A program made the position numbers and the translations under genes. From assembly GCF_031455195.1 (NCBI RefSeq), contig NZ_JAVDSH010000003.1, positions 1-64,000 on the forward strand: DNA of 64,000 nt, given 5' to 3'. The notes below the pieces were generated by a model. That model made no database searches. It saw nothing but the letters and a program-made list of their open reading frames with translations, and had not been told where the DNA came from. The DNA is from Arthrobacter nitroguajacolicus_D. Its GTDB lineage: Bacteria; Actinomycetota; Actinomycetes; Actinomycetales; Micrococcaceae. The first letter of the stretch is position 1, and every line of letters starts with the position of its first letter. Shown here piece after piece: positions 1 to 9,057 of this stretch.

Positions 1-312
1 GGGGGGCTGGCGCGAAGCCGCCCGCCGGCCCCCCAGCGGCGGGCCCGCGCGCGCGCGCCGCGTTACATCGAAACCTAAAAAACCCGGGCCGCCCGCGCCC
101 CGTGGGGCCCGCGCCCTTCCGTGTTAACCCGCCACGCCTCAGCTCACCATGGGCCCGGCCCAGGCTACCCAAGGGTCGTGGCTATCCTCAGATACTCCCC
201 TCCCTAGGTCCGGCCCAAGCTACCCAAGGGTCGCGCTACCCTGAGTCCCCCCGGGTCCCCGCACGTTGGGCCCTAAGGACCGAGCCCAAGGAACGGGCCC
301 AACGAACGGGCC
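1..312. other. Gene-free GC-rich stretch
   Basis: No credible gene is seen downstream of the kinase that ends at 313. The first 60 bases are almost pure G and C: an 8-bp hairpin (arms 20-27 and 37-44) is followed by an alternating GC run at about 45-58. From about 150 onward short GC-rich motifs recur. The ORF on the plus strand at 102-404 has a proline/arginine-rich composition typical of random GC-rich reading and runs into the kinase gene, so it is not called. Confidence 0.6.
156..233. repeat. Two copies of a 23-bp direct repeat
   Basis: Copies at 156-178 and 211-233 differ at one base (22 of 23 identical) and share the core CTACCCAAGGGTCG. The period is 55 bases. After each copy the similarity continues loosely (GGCTATCCTCAG against GCTACCCTGAG), so the original unit may have been about 37 bases long. 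Confidence 0.75.
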
Positions 313-313
313 C
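291..313. repeat. Short tandem repeat GAACGGGCCC
   Basis: GAACGGGCCC occurs at 291-300 and 304-313, a 13-base period. The second copy touches the stop codon of the sensor kinase gene. Related GGGCCC motifs lie just upstream on the plus strand. Confidence 0.6.
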
Positions 314-1782
314 TAGGACCGCGCCAGGTTCAAGACGATTTCGACGGCGGTGCCGCCCCCGTCACGCGGGCTCCACTGGATCGATCCCCCGAGCTCGCTG
401 GTGACCAATGTGCGGACAATTTGAAGGCCCAGGCCCTCCGTGTATTGCCCATCGGGCAATCCAACGCCGTCGTCGGCAACGGTAACAGTCAGGAATTCGT
501 CGTTCCCCTCCCCGTCCGCCCGGTCAGCCAACAACCACACGGTTCCCGTTCGTCCTTCCAGCCCGTGCTCCACGGCGTTGGTGACGAGTTCATTGATGAC
601 CAATGCCAGCGGAGTGGCAAAATCGCTGGGCAATTCGCCGAACAGGCCTGAACGTTCTGTCCGTACCTGCTGGGACGGCGAGGCAACCTCAGCCGACAAC
701 CGGAACTGCCGTCCAATCAGCTCATCGAAATCGACGCTCTGAGTCAGGCCCTGCGAAAGGGTCTCATGAACCAGGGCAATGGTGGCCACGCGCCGCATGG
801 CCTGCTCCAACCCTTGCTTGGCTTCGTCGCTGACCATCCGGCGGGACTGCATGCGCAGCAGGGCGGCCACTGTCTGCAGGTTGTTCTTCACCCGGTGATG
901 TATCTCCCGGATGGTGGCATCCTTGGTAACGAGTTCCATTTCCCGTCGGCGGAGCTCCGAAACATCACGGCACAGAACCAGGGCACCAAATCTATGCTGC
1001 TCGTCGCGCAGCGGAATGGCCCGGAGGGACAGGCTCACGCCCCTGGATTCGATTTCACTGCGCCAGGGCATCCGGCCCGTGACAACCAATGGCAGGGTTT
1101 CGTCCACCATGCGTCGATCCTTGAGCAGGCCCGCAGTCACTTCGGCCAGGGAACGCCCCTCCAACGTTTCCACTTCACCGAGTCGGCGGAAGGCGGACAC
1201 TCCGTTGGGGCTGGCATACTGCACAATGCCATCGGCATCGAGCCTGATAAGCCCGTCACCGACCCGGGGCGCTCCTCGACGGGACCCCGTGGGTGAGGCA
1301 AAGTCGGGCCATAACCCGAGCGTTCCCATCCGCAGGAGGTCGTACGCGCACTGGCGATAGGTCAGTTCCAACCGGGACGGCATCCGTGAGCTGGACAGGT
1401 CCATGTGCGAGGTGACAACTGCCAGTGTTCGGCCGTTGCGCACCATGGGAACTGCCTCGACGCGCAATGCCATCTCGCTGCTCCAGCTCGTTTCGCTGGA
1501 TCGTTCGATGGATCGGCTGTTCCACGCCTTGTCCACCAACGGGCGGAGGTCAGAGCGGATGCCCTCACCCACGAAATCCGCGTGGAACACCGTGTGCGAT
1601 GTCGACGGACGCACGTGGGCGAGGGCGATGTAGCCGAGCTCTGGATGCGGGAACCACAAAGCGAGGTCCGCGAAAGCCAGGTCGGCGACCATCTGCCAGT
1701 CACCGACGAGGAGGTGCAGCCATTCGGCATCTCCAGGCCCGAAATCAGCGTGTTCCCTGATGGGGTCTGTAAAGATTGCCAC
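313..1782 (-). CDS. pdtaS: Sensor histidine kinase, PdtaS type
   Basis: This is a soluble sensor kinase of 489 residues with no membrane segment. An N-terminal H_kinase_N/GAF-like domain (about residues 1-150) is followed by a PAS-like region (about 173-285). The HisKA_2 phosphoacceptor helix has the motif REIHHRVKNNLQ near residue 293. The HATPase domain shows the N box NELVTNAVEHG near 397, DDGVGLP near 440 and GLGLQIV. Related kinases phosphorylate ANTAR-domain antiterminators such as PdtaR; no such partner lies in this window. The start is GTG, with GGAGG a few bases upstream. It lies 32 bases behind the glutamate dehydrogenase gene on the same strand, so the two may share a transcript. 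The family call is strong; the signal sensed is unknown. Confidence 0.9.
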   Translation of the reverse strand: MAIFTDPIREHADFGPGDAEWLHLLVGDWQMVADLAFADLALWFPHPELGYIALAHVRPSTSHTVFHADFVGEGIRSDLRPLVDKAWNSRSIERSSETSWSSEMALRVEAVPMVRNGRTLAVVTSHMDLSSSRMPSRLELTYRQCAYDLLRMGTLGLWPDFASPTGSRRGAPRVGDGLIRLDADGIVQYASPNGVSAFRRLGEVETLEGRSLAEVTAGLLKDRRMVDETLPLVVTGRMPWRSEIESRGVSLSLRAIPLRDEQHRFGALVLCRDVSELRRREMELVTKDATIREIHHRVKNNLQTVAALLRMQSRRMVSDEAKQGLEQAMRRVATIALVHETLSQGLTQSVDFDELIGRQFRLSAEVASPSQQVRTERSGLFGELPSDFATPLALVINELVTNAVEHGLEGRTGTVWLLADRADGEGNDEFLTVTVADDGVGLPDGQYTEGLGLQIVRTLVTSELGGSIQWSPRDGGGTAVEIVLNLARS

Positions 1783-1814
1783 TGCACCTCCATTTGCGAC
1801 GCCGGGACTTGCTC

Positions 1815-4800
1815 CTAGCGTCGAACGATTGACCTCAAGAGCCTTAATGCTACCGACAGTGACGCCATGTCGTCGGCTTCGAGTGCGTTGACCTCGTCAA
1901 ACATGGTCTTGGCCCGGCCGAGCTGCTCGGCATTTTGCCCTTCCCATGCCTTGAGACGATCTTCCGCCAAGGCGCCGGACTCCGTCGACTCAAGTACCGA
2001 CGTCGTCATGTCTGCCACCGTGGAATACAGGTCATCCCTGAGTGCCGCACGGGCCAGGGCTTGCCAGCGGTCGTCACGTGGAAGCGAACTGATGCGCTCC
2101 AGCAGTGAATCGACGTGGAAGCGGTTGAACACCGTGTAGTAGACGTGGGCGACGTTTTCGACCGTGTCGTTTCCGGTCCGGGCGATCCGGGCAATATCCA
2201 GGAGGGCATAGCTCTCGAACAGCTCCGCCCACCTGTGCGCCAGGTGATCCGGCAGGTCCCAGCCGCGTGCCCTCTCCAACCAGCCGGTGATGCGCACCTT
2301 GTCTTCGCCCCGCAGGTAGTCCAGCAGCTTTGCGCGCAGCGGAGCCAGCATGGGCTTGAACGATTCCACGACCTCGGAAATGGGCTGGGACGCCATCCCT
2401 TGCCCCAGCACCCACCGCACCGCGCGGTCAAGCAACCGGCGGACGTCCAGGTGGACCTCACTCCAGTGTTCTGTTGGGAAGGACGCAGGGAGCGCATTCA
2501 GTTCGGCGACCATGGGATCGAGGTCATAGATTTCGCGCAGGGCCACGAACGCTTTCGCGACCGCCACTTCATTGGCCGAGGTTTCTTCCATGGCCCGGAA
2601 CGCGAAGGTGATGCCGCCCAGGTTGATGATGTCGTTGGCAACCACAGTGGCGATGATCTCGCGCCGCAGCGGATGGGTGTCCAATTCGGCGTCGAACTTT
2701 TCGCGCAACTGCTTGGGGAAGTAGTTGCGGATGGTGTCCGCGAACCACGGATCATCGGCGAGGTTGCTGTCCCGGAGGGCAGCGCCCAGTTCGATCTTTG
2801 CGTAGGCGGCCAGGACAGCCAGCTCCGGAGACGTCAGGCCCTGGCCTTGTTCCAACCTTGCACGCAGGGTATCGGTGGTGGGCAAGGCTTCAAGGTCGCG
2901 CTTGAGGTCTGCGGACTTCTCGAGCCAGTCCATGAGGCGCTCGTAGCTCGGGCTCCAGTCCGCAACCCGTGTCCGGTCGTTGAGGAGCAGGATGTTCTGG
3001 TCGATGTTGTCCTGCAGGACCAGCCGTCCCACTTCATCGGTCATATCGGCCAGGAACAACGCACGGTCCGAGGCTTCCAGCTTGCCGGCTGCCACCATGC
3101 GGTCCACGAAGATCTTGATGTTGACCTCATGGTCGGAGCAGTCTACGCCGGCCGAGTTGTCAATCGCATCCGTATTAAGGATGACCCCTTGCAGGGCGGC
3201 CTCGATTCGTCCGCGCTGGGTCAAACCGAGGTTTCCACCCTCGCCCACCACCTTGACCCGGAGGTCGCGGCCATCCACGCGAATCGCATCATTTGCCTTA
3301 TCCCCCACCGCAGCATGCGTCTCGGTACTGGCCTTGACGTAGGTCCCGATGCCGCCGTTGTAGAGAAGGTCGGCGGGCGCCAGCAGGATCGCACGGAGTA
3401 GTTCCGGCGGGCTTAGCTGAGTGGTTCCATCGGGCAGGCCCAGCGCCTTGCGGACCTGGTCAGAAACCGGGATGGTCTTGGCCTGCCGTGCGTAGACGCC
3501 GCCGCCTTCGCTGATGAGGGAGCGGTCGTAGTCATCCCAGGAAGACCTCGGCAGGTCGAAGAGCCGCTGCCTTTCGGCGAAGGACGCCGCCGCATCGGGG
3601 GTCGGATCCAGGAAGATATGGCGGTGGTCAAAAGCGGCAAGCAGCCGAATGTGCCGGGAAAGCAGCATGCCATTGCCGAAGACATCGCCTGACATGTCGC
3701 CCACACCGACCACCGTGAATTCTTCGGATTGGGTGTCGAGGTCCAACTCGCTGAAGTGCCGCTTGACGGATTCCCAGGCGCCACGTGCGGTGATGCCCAT
3801 GGCCTTGTGGTCGTAACCGACGGAACCGCCGGAGGCAAAGGCGTCGCCCAGCCAGAAACCGTATTCGGCAGCCAGTCCGTTAGCGGTGTCCGAGAACGTT
3901 GCGGTTCCCTTGTCAGCTGCCACCACCAGGTATGAGTCGTCACCGTCGTGACGGACAACGTCCGACGGCGGCACGAGCCTCTCGCCGTCCGCTGAGGTGA
4001 CGAGGTTGTCGGTGATGTCCAGCAGACCCCGGATGAAAGTCTTGTAGCTCTCAATACCTTCGGCCATCCAAGCCGCCCGGTCCACGGCAGGGTTGGGCAG
4101 TTTCTTGGCGAAGAACCCGCCCTTGGCGCCGGTGGGAACGATCACTGCGTTCTTGACAGTCTGGGCCTTAACAAGGCCCAGGATCTCCGTGCGGAAATCT
4201 TCCCGGCGATCCGACCAGCGAAGGCCACCCCTCGCCACCTTCCCAAAGCGCAGGTGCACCCCTTCCACCCTCGGGGAGTAGACCCAGATCTCGAACATGG
4301 GACGTGGGAAAGGAAGCCCGTCGATCGAGGTGGGGTCGAGCTTGAAGCTGACGTAGTCCTTGTTTTGGAAGTAGTTGGTCCGCAACGTCGACTCGATGAG
4401 GTTGACGAAGGTCCGAAGGACGCGGTCGGCGTCCAAGGTGGCTACTTGCTCAATGGATTCCGCGAGTGCGTTCCGCGCAGCGGCCTGGCGTTCGGGCCTG
4501 AGGTCCTCAGGGACGGCGGGATCGAAGCGCGCCGAGAAGAGCTCATTGAGGCCCCGGGCTACATCGGGATTCCCGAGGAGTGTGTCAGCGATGAATCCGA
4601 AGGAGTTGGTGTTGCCCATTTGCCGCATGTACTTGGCGTACGCACGAAGCACGACCACCTGCCGCCAGTGCATGCCTTCGCGGAGCACCAACCGGTCGAA
4701 GTTGTCCGACTCCACCGCCCCAGTGACCGCAGCCCCAAACGAATCGCCCAGGAGGTCACCCGTTGTCAGGGGATCAACCCCGGCAGGGTACTTGAGCCCA

Positions 4801-6671
4801 AGGTCGTAAAGGAAGAAATCCCGGTTGTCTGCGGTTTCAATCTCGAAGGGCCGCTCGTCCAACACTTCGAGGCCAAGGTTGTGGAAGTAGGGAAGGATTT
4901 GGCTGAGGCTCTTGGGCTCCATCAAATAGAGCTTGACGCGTGCGTCTTCTTCCAACGCCTCACCGGCACCCTCCGGAAGGTAAACGTGTACGCCGGGCTT
5001 GACTTGCCTGGTGGCTCCCCCGGCCCTTTCCGCCTGGGCACCGTACTTCTCGAAACGCTCGATGTCTTCCAGCGCATCTTCGACTTCGTAATCCACGCGG
5101 TAACCGGCCGGGAATGCCTCAGCCCACAGCGCCGACAAGACATCGGCTTCCGCCGCGGGACGGTTCTCGCGCAGGACTTCAGCAATACCTTCGCTCCAGG
5201 ACCTCGATGCCCGCATCAGGCGGTGTTCGAGCTCTTCTACATTGACCTCGGCAAGTTCCGCGGTGCGGGGCAACCTGATCCTGAAGAAGACACGGGCCAA
5301 AGCCGACTCGGTAATCCGCGCCTCGTAGTCAATGCTCTCGGCCTGGAAAGTTTCGCGGAGTTCCTGCTCGATCCGGAGTCGGACGCTGGTGGTGTAGCGA
5401 TCGCGGGGCAGGTAGACCACCGCTGACATGAACCTGCCGTAAATGTCCGGTCGGAGGAACAGCTTGGTGCGCCGACGTTCCTGCAGGCGCTGGATGCCTG
5501 TGGCTGTGGCAGCGAGATCAGGTATCTCAATCTGGAACAGCTCATCGCGGGGATACGTCTCGAGGATGCCCAAGAGATCCTTGCCGGAGTGCGAGTCGAT
5601 CGGGAACCCGGCATTGCGCAGGACAGCATCCACCTTGTCGCGCACAATCGGTATGCTGCGCACGGATCCGGTGTACGCGCTCGTGGCAAAGAGCCCAATG
5701 AAGCGCCTTTCGCCGTTCACATTGCCCAGGGCATCGAAGCTTTTGACGCCGATGTAATCAAGGTAGGCAGGCCGGTGGACGGTGGAGCGCGAGTTGGCCT
5801 TGGTGATGACCAAGGCGCGCTTCTCCCTTGCGCGCTTTCGACCTGCATCCGTCAGGTGCTGGACCTGGCGGGTGGAATCTCCGGCGCGGAGAAGTCCCAG
5901 ACCGCTGTCTTCCCGCAGTTGAAGGACGTCTTCGCCGTCTTCATTGACGAGGTCGTATTCCCGGTACCCCAGGAAAGTGAAGTTGCCGTTATCCAGCCAT
6001 CGCAACAGGTCTTGGGCCTGTCGAAGCTCGGCAACCTGTTCAGGATGGGATACGCCCCCCAGCGCCTCAGCCAATTCGAGTGCCTTGCTGCGCATTTTCG
6101 GCCAGTCTTCGACTGCTGCCCTGACGTCGCCCAGGACGCGTTGCAGACCGGAGACCAATTGTTCGCGGACTTCATCGTTAACGCGGTCAATCTCGACAGC
6201 GATCCACGATTCCATGTGCGATGCGTTGTCGCCGTCACCGAGCAGGTGGGCCACACTGGGCAGGGCTGCTGTATCGCCGCTGGAGATGCCGACATTGGAG
6301 GGGACCCTGGAGATCTTGGCCAGTTCCCCGGACACCCGATCGCGGGTAACCACGAACAAGGGGTGCATCACGAGTCGGATGGCGCAGTTCTGGCGAACAA
6401 GCTCTGCGTTGACCGAGTCAACGAGGAAGGGCATGTCGTCGGTAACGATGTAGACGACGCTTCGGTCGGATTCGGCGGAGATTTCCACCACGGCGTTGCC
6501 TGGTCGGCGGGACTGGGCAACAGTCCTGTGATGGGATGCCCGCGACATCAACAGCTCAGGCGAGTAGGCGCGGGAGTCCTCCTCTGCGAGATGCTCATAG
6601 TAGTCACCGAAGAACCCTTCACGGACAACTGCTGCATCGGACCGATCCTCCACGCTGGATCCTGACGACAT
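1815..6671 (-). CDS. gdh: NAD-specific glutamate dehydrogenase, 180-kDa class
   Basis: This enzyme oxidises glutamate to 2-oxoglutarate and ammonium with NAD, feeding amino-acid carbon into the TCA cycle. At about 1,618 residues it matches the large actinobacterial class. A long regulatory N-terminal half precedes the catalytic core, where ARGGLRWSDRREDFR lies near residue 816, PTGAKGGFF near 850, GVGDMSGDVFGNG near 994 and GGNLGLTQRGR near 1150. A long helical C-terminal domain follows. An in-frame TTG exists at 6677, but the ATG at 6671 is preferred because GGAGG lies nine bases before it. In mycobacteria this enzyme is inhibited by unphosphorylated GarA; no GarA gene is visible here. The sensor kinase follows 32 bases downstream. 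Confidence 0.97.
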   Translation of the reverse strand: MSSGSSVEDRSDAAVVREGFFGDYYEHLAEEDSRAYSPELLMSRASHHRTVAQSRRPGNAVVEISAESDRSVVYIVTDDMPFLVDSVNAELVRQNCAIRLVMHPLFVVTRDRVSGELAKISRVPSNVGISSGDTAALPSVAHLLGDGDNASHMESWIAVEIDRVNDEVREQLVSGLQRVLGDVRAAVEDWPKMRSKALELAEALGGVSHPEQVAELRQAQDLLRWLDNGNFTFLGYREYDLVNEDGEDVLQLREDSGLGLLRAGDSTRQVQHLTDAGRKRAREKRALVITKANSRSTVHRPAYLDYIGVKSFDALGNVNGERRFIGLFATSAYTGSVRSIPIVRDKVDAVLRNAGFPIDSHSGKDLLGILETYPRDELFQIEIPDLAATATGIQRLQERRRTKLFLRPDIYGRFMSAVVYLPRDRYTTSVRLRIEQELRETFQAESIDYEARITESALARVFFRIRLPRTAELAEVNVEELEHRLMRASRSWSEGIAEVLRENRPAAEADVLSALWAEAFPAGYRVDYEVEDALEDIERFEKYGAQAERAGGATRQVKPGVHVYLPEGAGEALEEDARVKLYLMEPKSLSQILPYFHNLGLEVLDERPFEIETADNRDFFLYDLGLKYPAGVDPLTTGDLLGDSFGAAVTGAVESDNFDRLVLREGMHWRQVVVLRAYAKYMRQMGNTNSFGFIADTLLGNPDVARGLNELFSARFDPAVPEDLRPERQAAARNALAESIEQVATLDADRVLRTFVNLIESTLRTNYFQNKDYVSFKLDPTSIDGLPFPRPMFEIWVYSPRVEGVHLRFGKVARGGLRWSDRREDFRTEILGLVKAQTVKNAVIVPTGAKGGFFAKKLPNPAVDRAAWMAEGIESYKTFIRGLLDITDNLVTSADGERLVPPSDVVRHDGDDSYLVVAADKGTATFSDTANGLAAEYGFWLGDAFASGGSVGYDHKAMGITARGAWESVKRHFSELDLDTQSEEFTVVGVGDMSGDVFGNGMLLSRHIRLLAAFDHRHIFLDPTPDAAASFAERQRLFDLPRSSWDDYDRSLISEGGGVYARQAKTIPVSDQVRKALGLPDGTTQLSPPELLRAILLAPADLLYNGGIGTYVKASTETHAAVGDKANDAIRVDGRDLRVKVVGEGGNLGLTQRGRIEAALQGVILNTDAIDNSAGVDCSDHEVNIKIFVDRMVAAGKLEASDRALFLADMTDEVGRLVLQDNIDQNILLLNDRTRVADWSPSYERLMDWLEKSADLKRDLEALPTTDTLRARLEQGQGLTSPELAVLAAYAKIELGAALRDSNLADDPWFADTIRNYFPKQLREKFDAELDTHPLRREIIATVVANDIINLGGITFAFRAMEETSANEVAVAKAFVALREIYDLDPMVAELNALPASFPTEHWSEVHLDVRRLLDRAVRWVLGQGMASQPISEVVESFKPMLAPLRAKLLDYLRGEDKVRITGWLERARGWDLPDHLAHRWAELFESYALLDIARIARTGNDTVENVAHVYYTVFNRFHVDSLLERISSLPRDDRWQALARAALRDDLYSTVADMTTSVLESTESGALAEDRLKAWEGQNAEQLGRAKTMFDEVNALEADDMASLSVALRLLRSIVRR

Positions 6672-6728
6672 CGACAAACGCCTCCATCACAAGTTGATTG
6701 CTGCGACTCTGCAGCCCACATGTTGAGC

Positions 6729-8039
6729 CTAGCGCTTAAGGAACCGCAGGACTCTGGTTGATCGCCTGAAAGAATTGCGATTTCGCTGGACAGGTGCACA
6801 AACCAGTTGGGCGATTGCCTGACGGAGGGGCGAATCCGGGGCGGCTTCGAGTAAAACGGAGCCAGTCAGAAGGGCGAGCTCGCAGGCAGCCGAGTCCGCG
6901 GGCAAGTACGCATCGATGCCCGGACCGGGGCCGAACCGCTCCCAGGCTTCGTCCAATTGCCTTTTGGGCGAATGGCCCACGGTGGACCGCTTGACCTTGT
7001 TCAGCACTATTCGGGGGGACGCCTCTGGAATGGTGGCCTCCAGTTCGGCCAAGCCGCGAACCAGGCGCGGTATGCCTACGGGATCCGCTGCTCCCACGGC
7101 GAGCACCACGTCGGCCATTTCCAGGCTGCGGAGGGTCGCCGCGTTACGCCGCGGAGTCATTGTGTCGAAGCTCAGTTCTTCATCCGACTCGAGGCAAAAT
7201 CCTGTGTCCACCACAACGAAGTCCGCCGCGTGCCGGGCAAGGTCAAGAACCACGGACAGCGCCGCTGCCCTGAGTTCAGTCCAACGATCCGCGCGCGTGG
7301 TCCCCGTGAGGACACGGAAAGCACCTGCTGTGGTGAACACGAACGCAGCCGCAGACTCCAAGGCCCTGTCATCGAGCAAGCCCTGATCGGCAAGCCTGCA
7401 CGCCTGGGCCAGTCCAGCTGATTCATCCAACAGGCCCAGAACCGCCGAAACACTGGCGCCATAGCTGTCAGCGTCCACCAGGATCACGGATTTGCCGTCC
7501 GCCGCGAGTTCTGCCGCGATGTTGACTGCCACCAGAGTCCTGCCGGGTGCACCTGTTGGCCCCCAGACAGCGATGATCTCCCCTTGCCCGCGCGGCGGTT
7601 CCTCCAAAGCTTCCGGCGCCGCCACCGATGCAAGATCCGCTGACGGATCCGCGAATCCACTGCCGTATCCGTAGCCTGGTCCAGCAGCTGATGCCACACG
7701 CCCAACTGCTTGGGAGATGTGGTCGGCGAGGGCGGATGGATCGATTCCCGGAACGGCGACGACAACGCCAATGGATTGGAGTCGCCGCGCTTCCTCCGGA
7801 TCATCCGTGAGGGCTACTACAGATACACCTACCGCCGCGAGGCGGTCAACGAGCGTTGAGGTCAACTCGCGGCAGCCTTCGACAACGACGGCAGCCAGGG
7901 CAAGTCCGCTTTGGCATGCGGCAATCATCTCGGCAAGCTCGGAACAACGCCGGACAACCGTTACCGGGCCGTGCAAGCGCTCAAGCCCACCCACGACATC
8001 CTCTTCAGCCGCGCCAACGGTTATCACGGGAATGCTCAC
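6729..8039 (-). CDS. CpaE/MinD-like P-loop ATPase
   Basis: The 436-residue protein has a receiver-like N-terminal part (about 1-115) and a MinD/ParA-type ATPase domain from about residue 150, as in CpaE/TadZ proteins of Flp pilus systems. The nucleotide loop reads WGPTGAPGRT near residue 160: arginine stands where the Walker A lysine is normally found. VILVDADSYG follows near 185. The GTG start overlaps the stop of the SAF-domain gene by four bases, so the two are translationally coupled. No CpaF ATPase, TadB/C platform or pilin gene is present nearby. It may position a membrane or secretion structure; the exact role is unknown. Confidence 0.75.
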   Translation of the reverse strand: MSIPVITVGAAEEDVVGGLERLHGPVTVVRRCSELAEMIAACQSGLALAAVVVEGCRELTSTLVDRLAAVGVSVVALTDDPEEARRLQSIGVVVAVPGIDPSALADHISQAVGRVASAAGPGYGYGSGFADPSADLASVAAPEALEEPPRGQGEIIAVWGPTGAPGRTLVAVNIAAELAADGKSVILVDADSYGASVSAVLGLLDESAGLAQACRLADQGLLDDRALESAAAFVFTTAGAFRVLTGTTRADRWTELRAAALSVVLDLARHAADFVVVDTGFCLESDEELSFDTMTPRRNAATLRSLEMADVVLAVGAADPVGIPRLVRGLAELEATIPEASPRIVLNKVKRSTVGHSPKRQLDEAWERFGPGPGIDAYLPADSAACELALLTGSVLLEAAPDSPLRQAIAQLVCAPVQRNRNSFRRSTRVLRFLKR

Positions 8040-8680
8040 CGGACCAACCCCGCCGGGTTCCAGACTACGGACACCTTGGCATCGTTGGCCTGCGCACCGA
8101 GCAGCCTGGGCATTTGCTCATCCGTCACCAGCACCAGCACCACTTTGGTCTTCGAGGCACCCAGGGTAGTGGAGCCCTCCATCACCTGTGCGATTTCTGC
8201 GCCCGGCAACAACAACTCAGGCTCCGCGAATGATCTGTCGGTTCCCGGCATGGCAACCCATACATCCACCCGAGCCCCAGGGACTGCCTGGGTGGGAAGC
8301 TCTTCATCCACGGAGATAGCCACCGGCTTGCGGTTCAGGAGGTCGGCCGTACCCAGGCTGTCCTGCGGAATCAATTGGTTCTTCGCTACCCTCTGTAACG
8401 CGACCTTGTCCGACGGCAGTCCACTTTCGACGGTGACGTAGCTTGACTCAATGCCGTCCAAGCGCACTTTCACAATGGAGAAGTCGGCTTCGGTGACGCG
8501 CTGGCCAACTGCTATGTTCTCCCGGGCAGCGTAGACCTGAATAGTCTTATCAGCCGTTCCCACCAGCGCCACGACGCCCGCAATGGAGAGAAGTACCAGA
8601 AGGATCCCGACCAGCAGCCGAGGGTCCTTCCATGACGGCTTCTTTAAGCGTGCGGCGGCAACGGCTGCGTTTGGACCCAT
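8036..8680 (-). CDS. SAF-domain membrane protein, CpaB/RcpC-like
   Basis: The protein has 214 residues. A basic N-terminus is followed by one membrane helix (LLVGILLVLLSIAGVVALVG) and a SAF domain, beginning about 15 residues later at ENIAVGQRVTEADF. SAF domains occur in CpaB/RcpC pilus proteins, where they face the outside and may bind peptidoglycan. The ATG at 8680 is chosen over the longer frame because GGGGAG lies about eight bases upstream. It is the first gene of a two-gene unit with the CpaE-like ATPase. The pilus function is inferred only from the family; other pilus genes are not seen. Confidence 0.75.
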   Translation of the reverse strand: MGPNAAVAAARLKKPSWKDPRLLVGILLVLLSIAGVVALVGTADKTIQVYAARENIAVGQRVTEADFSIVKVRLDGIESSYVTVESGLPSDKVALQRVAKNQLIPQDSLGTADLLNRKPVAISVDEELPTQAVPGARVDVWVAMPGTDRSFAEPELLLPGAEIAQVMEGSTTLGASKTKVVLVLVTDEQMPRLLGAQANDAKVSVVWNPAGLVR

Positions 8681-8789
8681 TTTCCAGCTCCCCCAGTATG
8701 AGTTTGGGCAGGTCCCGGGTACCTGCCTCCCCATTCTTACCGGCCGTGACCGGCTGCCCCAAAGCCAATGGCCCCAAATGGGCCGAAAC

Positions 8790-8798
8790 TGTGGATAA
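8790..8798 (-). promoter_or_regulatory. Single perfect DnaA-box sequence
   Basis: The bases TGTGGATAA are the reverse complement of the consensus DnaA box TTATCCACA. The site lies in the spacer between the SAF-domain gene and the divergent HTH gene, 38 bases before the latter. No second box is obvious beside it, so it is not an origin. It could be a DnaA regulatory site or a chance match. Confidence 0.35.
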
Positions 8799-8835
8799 CT
8801 ACCCCAAACAGCAATACCGATGGCAAAATGGAGCC

Positions 8836-9057
8836 ATGCCCCGATTCCTGACTCTGGCGGACGTCGCCGAACAACTCCAAATAAACTCCCCCCAGGCTTA
8901 CGCCTTGGTGCGAAGCGGGGAGTTGAAGGCTATACAGGTGGGAGGGCGCGGACAGTGGCGTATTGAGGAAACCATGCTGGAGCAGTACATCCAGGATCGT
9001 TATGCAGAAGCCAGCCGGATGATCGAAGAGTCCAGGTCCAAGACGGCGCAGCGCTAG
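8836..9057 (+). CDS. Excisionase-type helix-turn-helix protein
   Basis: This 73-residue protein has a MerR/excisionase-like winged HTH (HTH_17): FLTLADVAEQLQINSPQAYALVRSGELKAIQVGG, split here as FLTLADVAEQLQ then INSPQAYALVRSGELKAI, followed by a short helical tail rich in Glu and Arg. Such proteins are common in actinobacterial chromosomes outside prophages, and no integrase is near. The ATG at 8836 is chosen because translation from it begins directly at the HTH domain. Its stop overlaps the stop of the convergent gene within the tetranucleotide CTAG. The target DNA is unknown; the divergent SAF/CpaE pair is one candidate. Confidence 0.8.
   Translation: MPRFLTLADVAEQLQINSPQAYALVRSGELKAIQVGGRGQWRIEETMLEQYIQDRYAEASRMIEESRSKTAQR

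Noticed and set aside
102..404. Plus-strand 100-codon ORF
   Set aside because: Arg/Pro-rich chance frame that overlaps the 3' end of the kinase gene.
2115..5426. Long plus-strand ORFs (2115-3401 and 4254-5426) opposite gdh
   Set aside because: Antisense shadows of glutamate dehydrogenase.
8790..8798. Replication origin
   Set aside because: A single DnaA box with no AT-rich unwinding region and no dnaA, dnaN or gyr genes.
8836..9057. Prophage excisionase
   Set aside because: No integrase, attachment site or other phage gene is close; the family is common outside phages.
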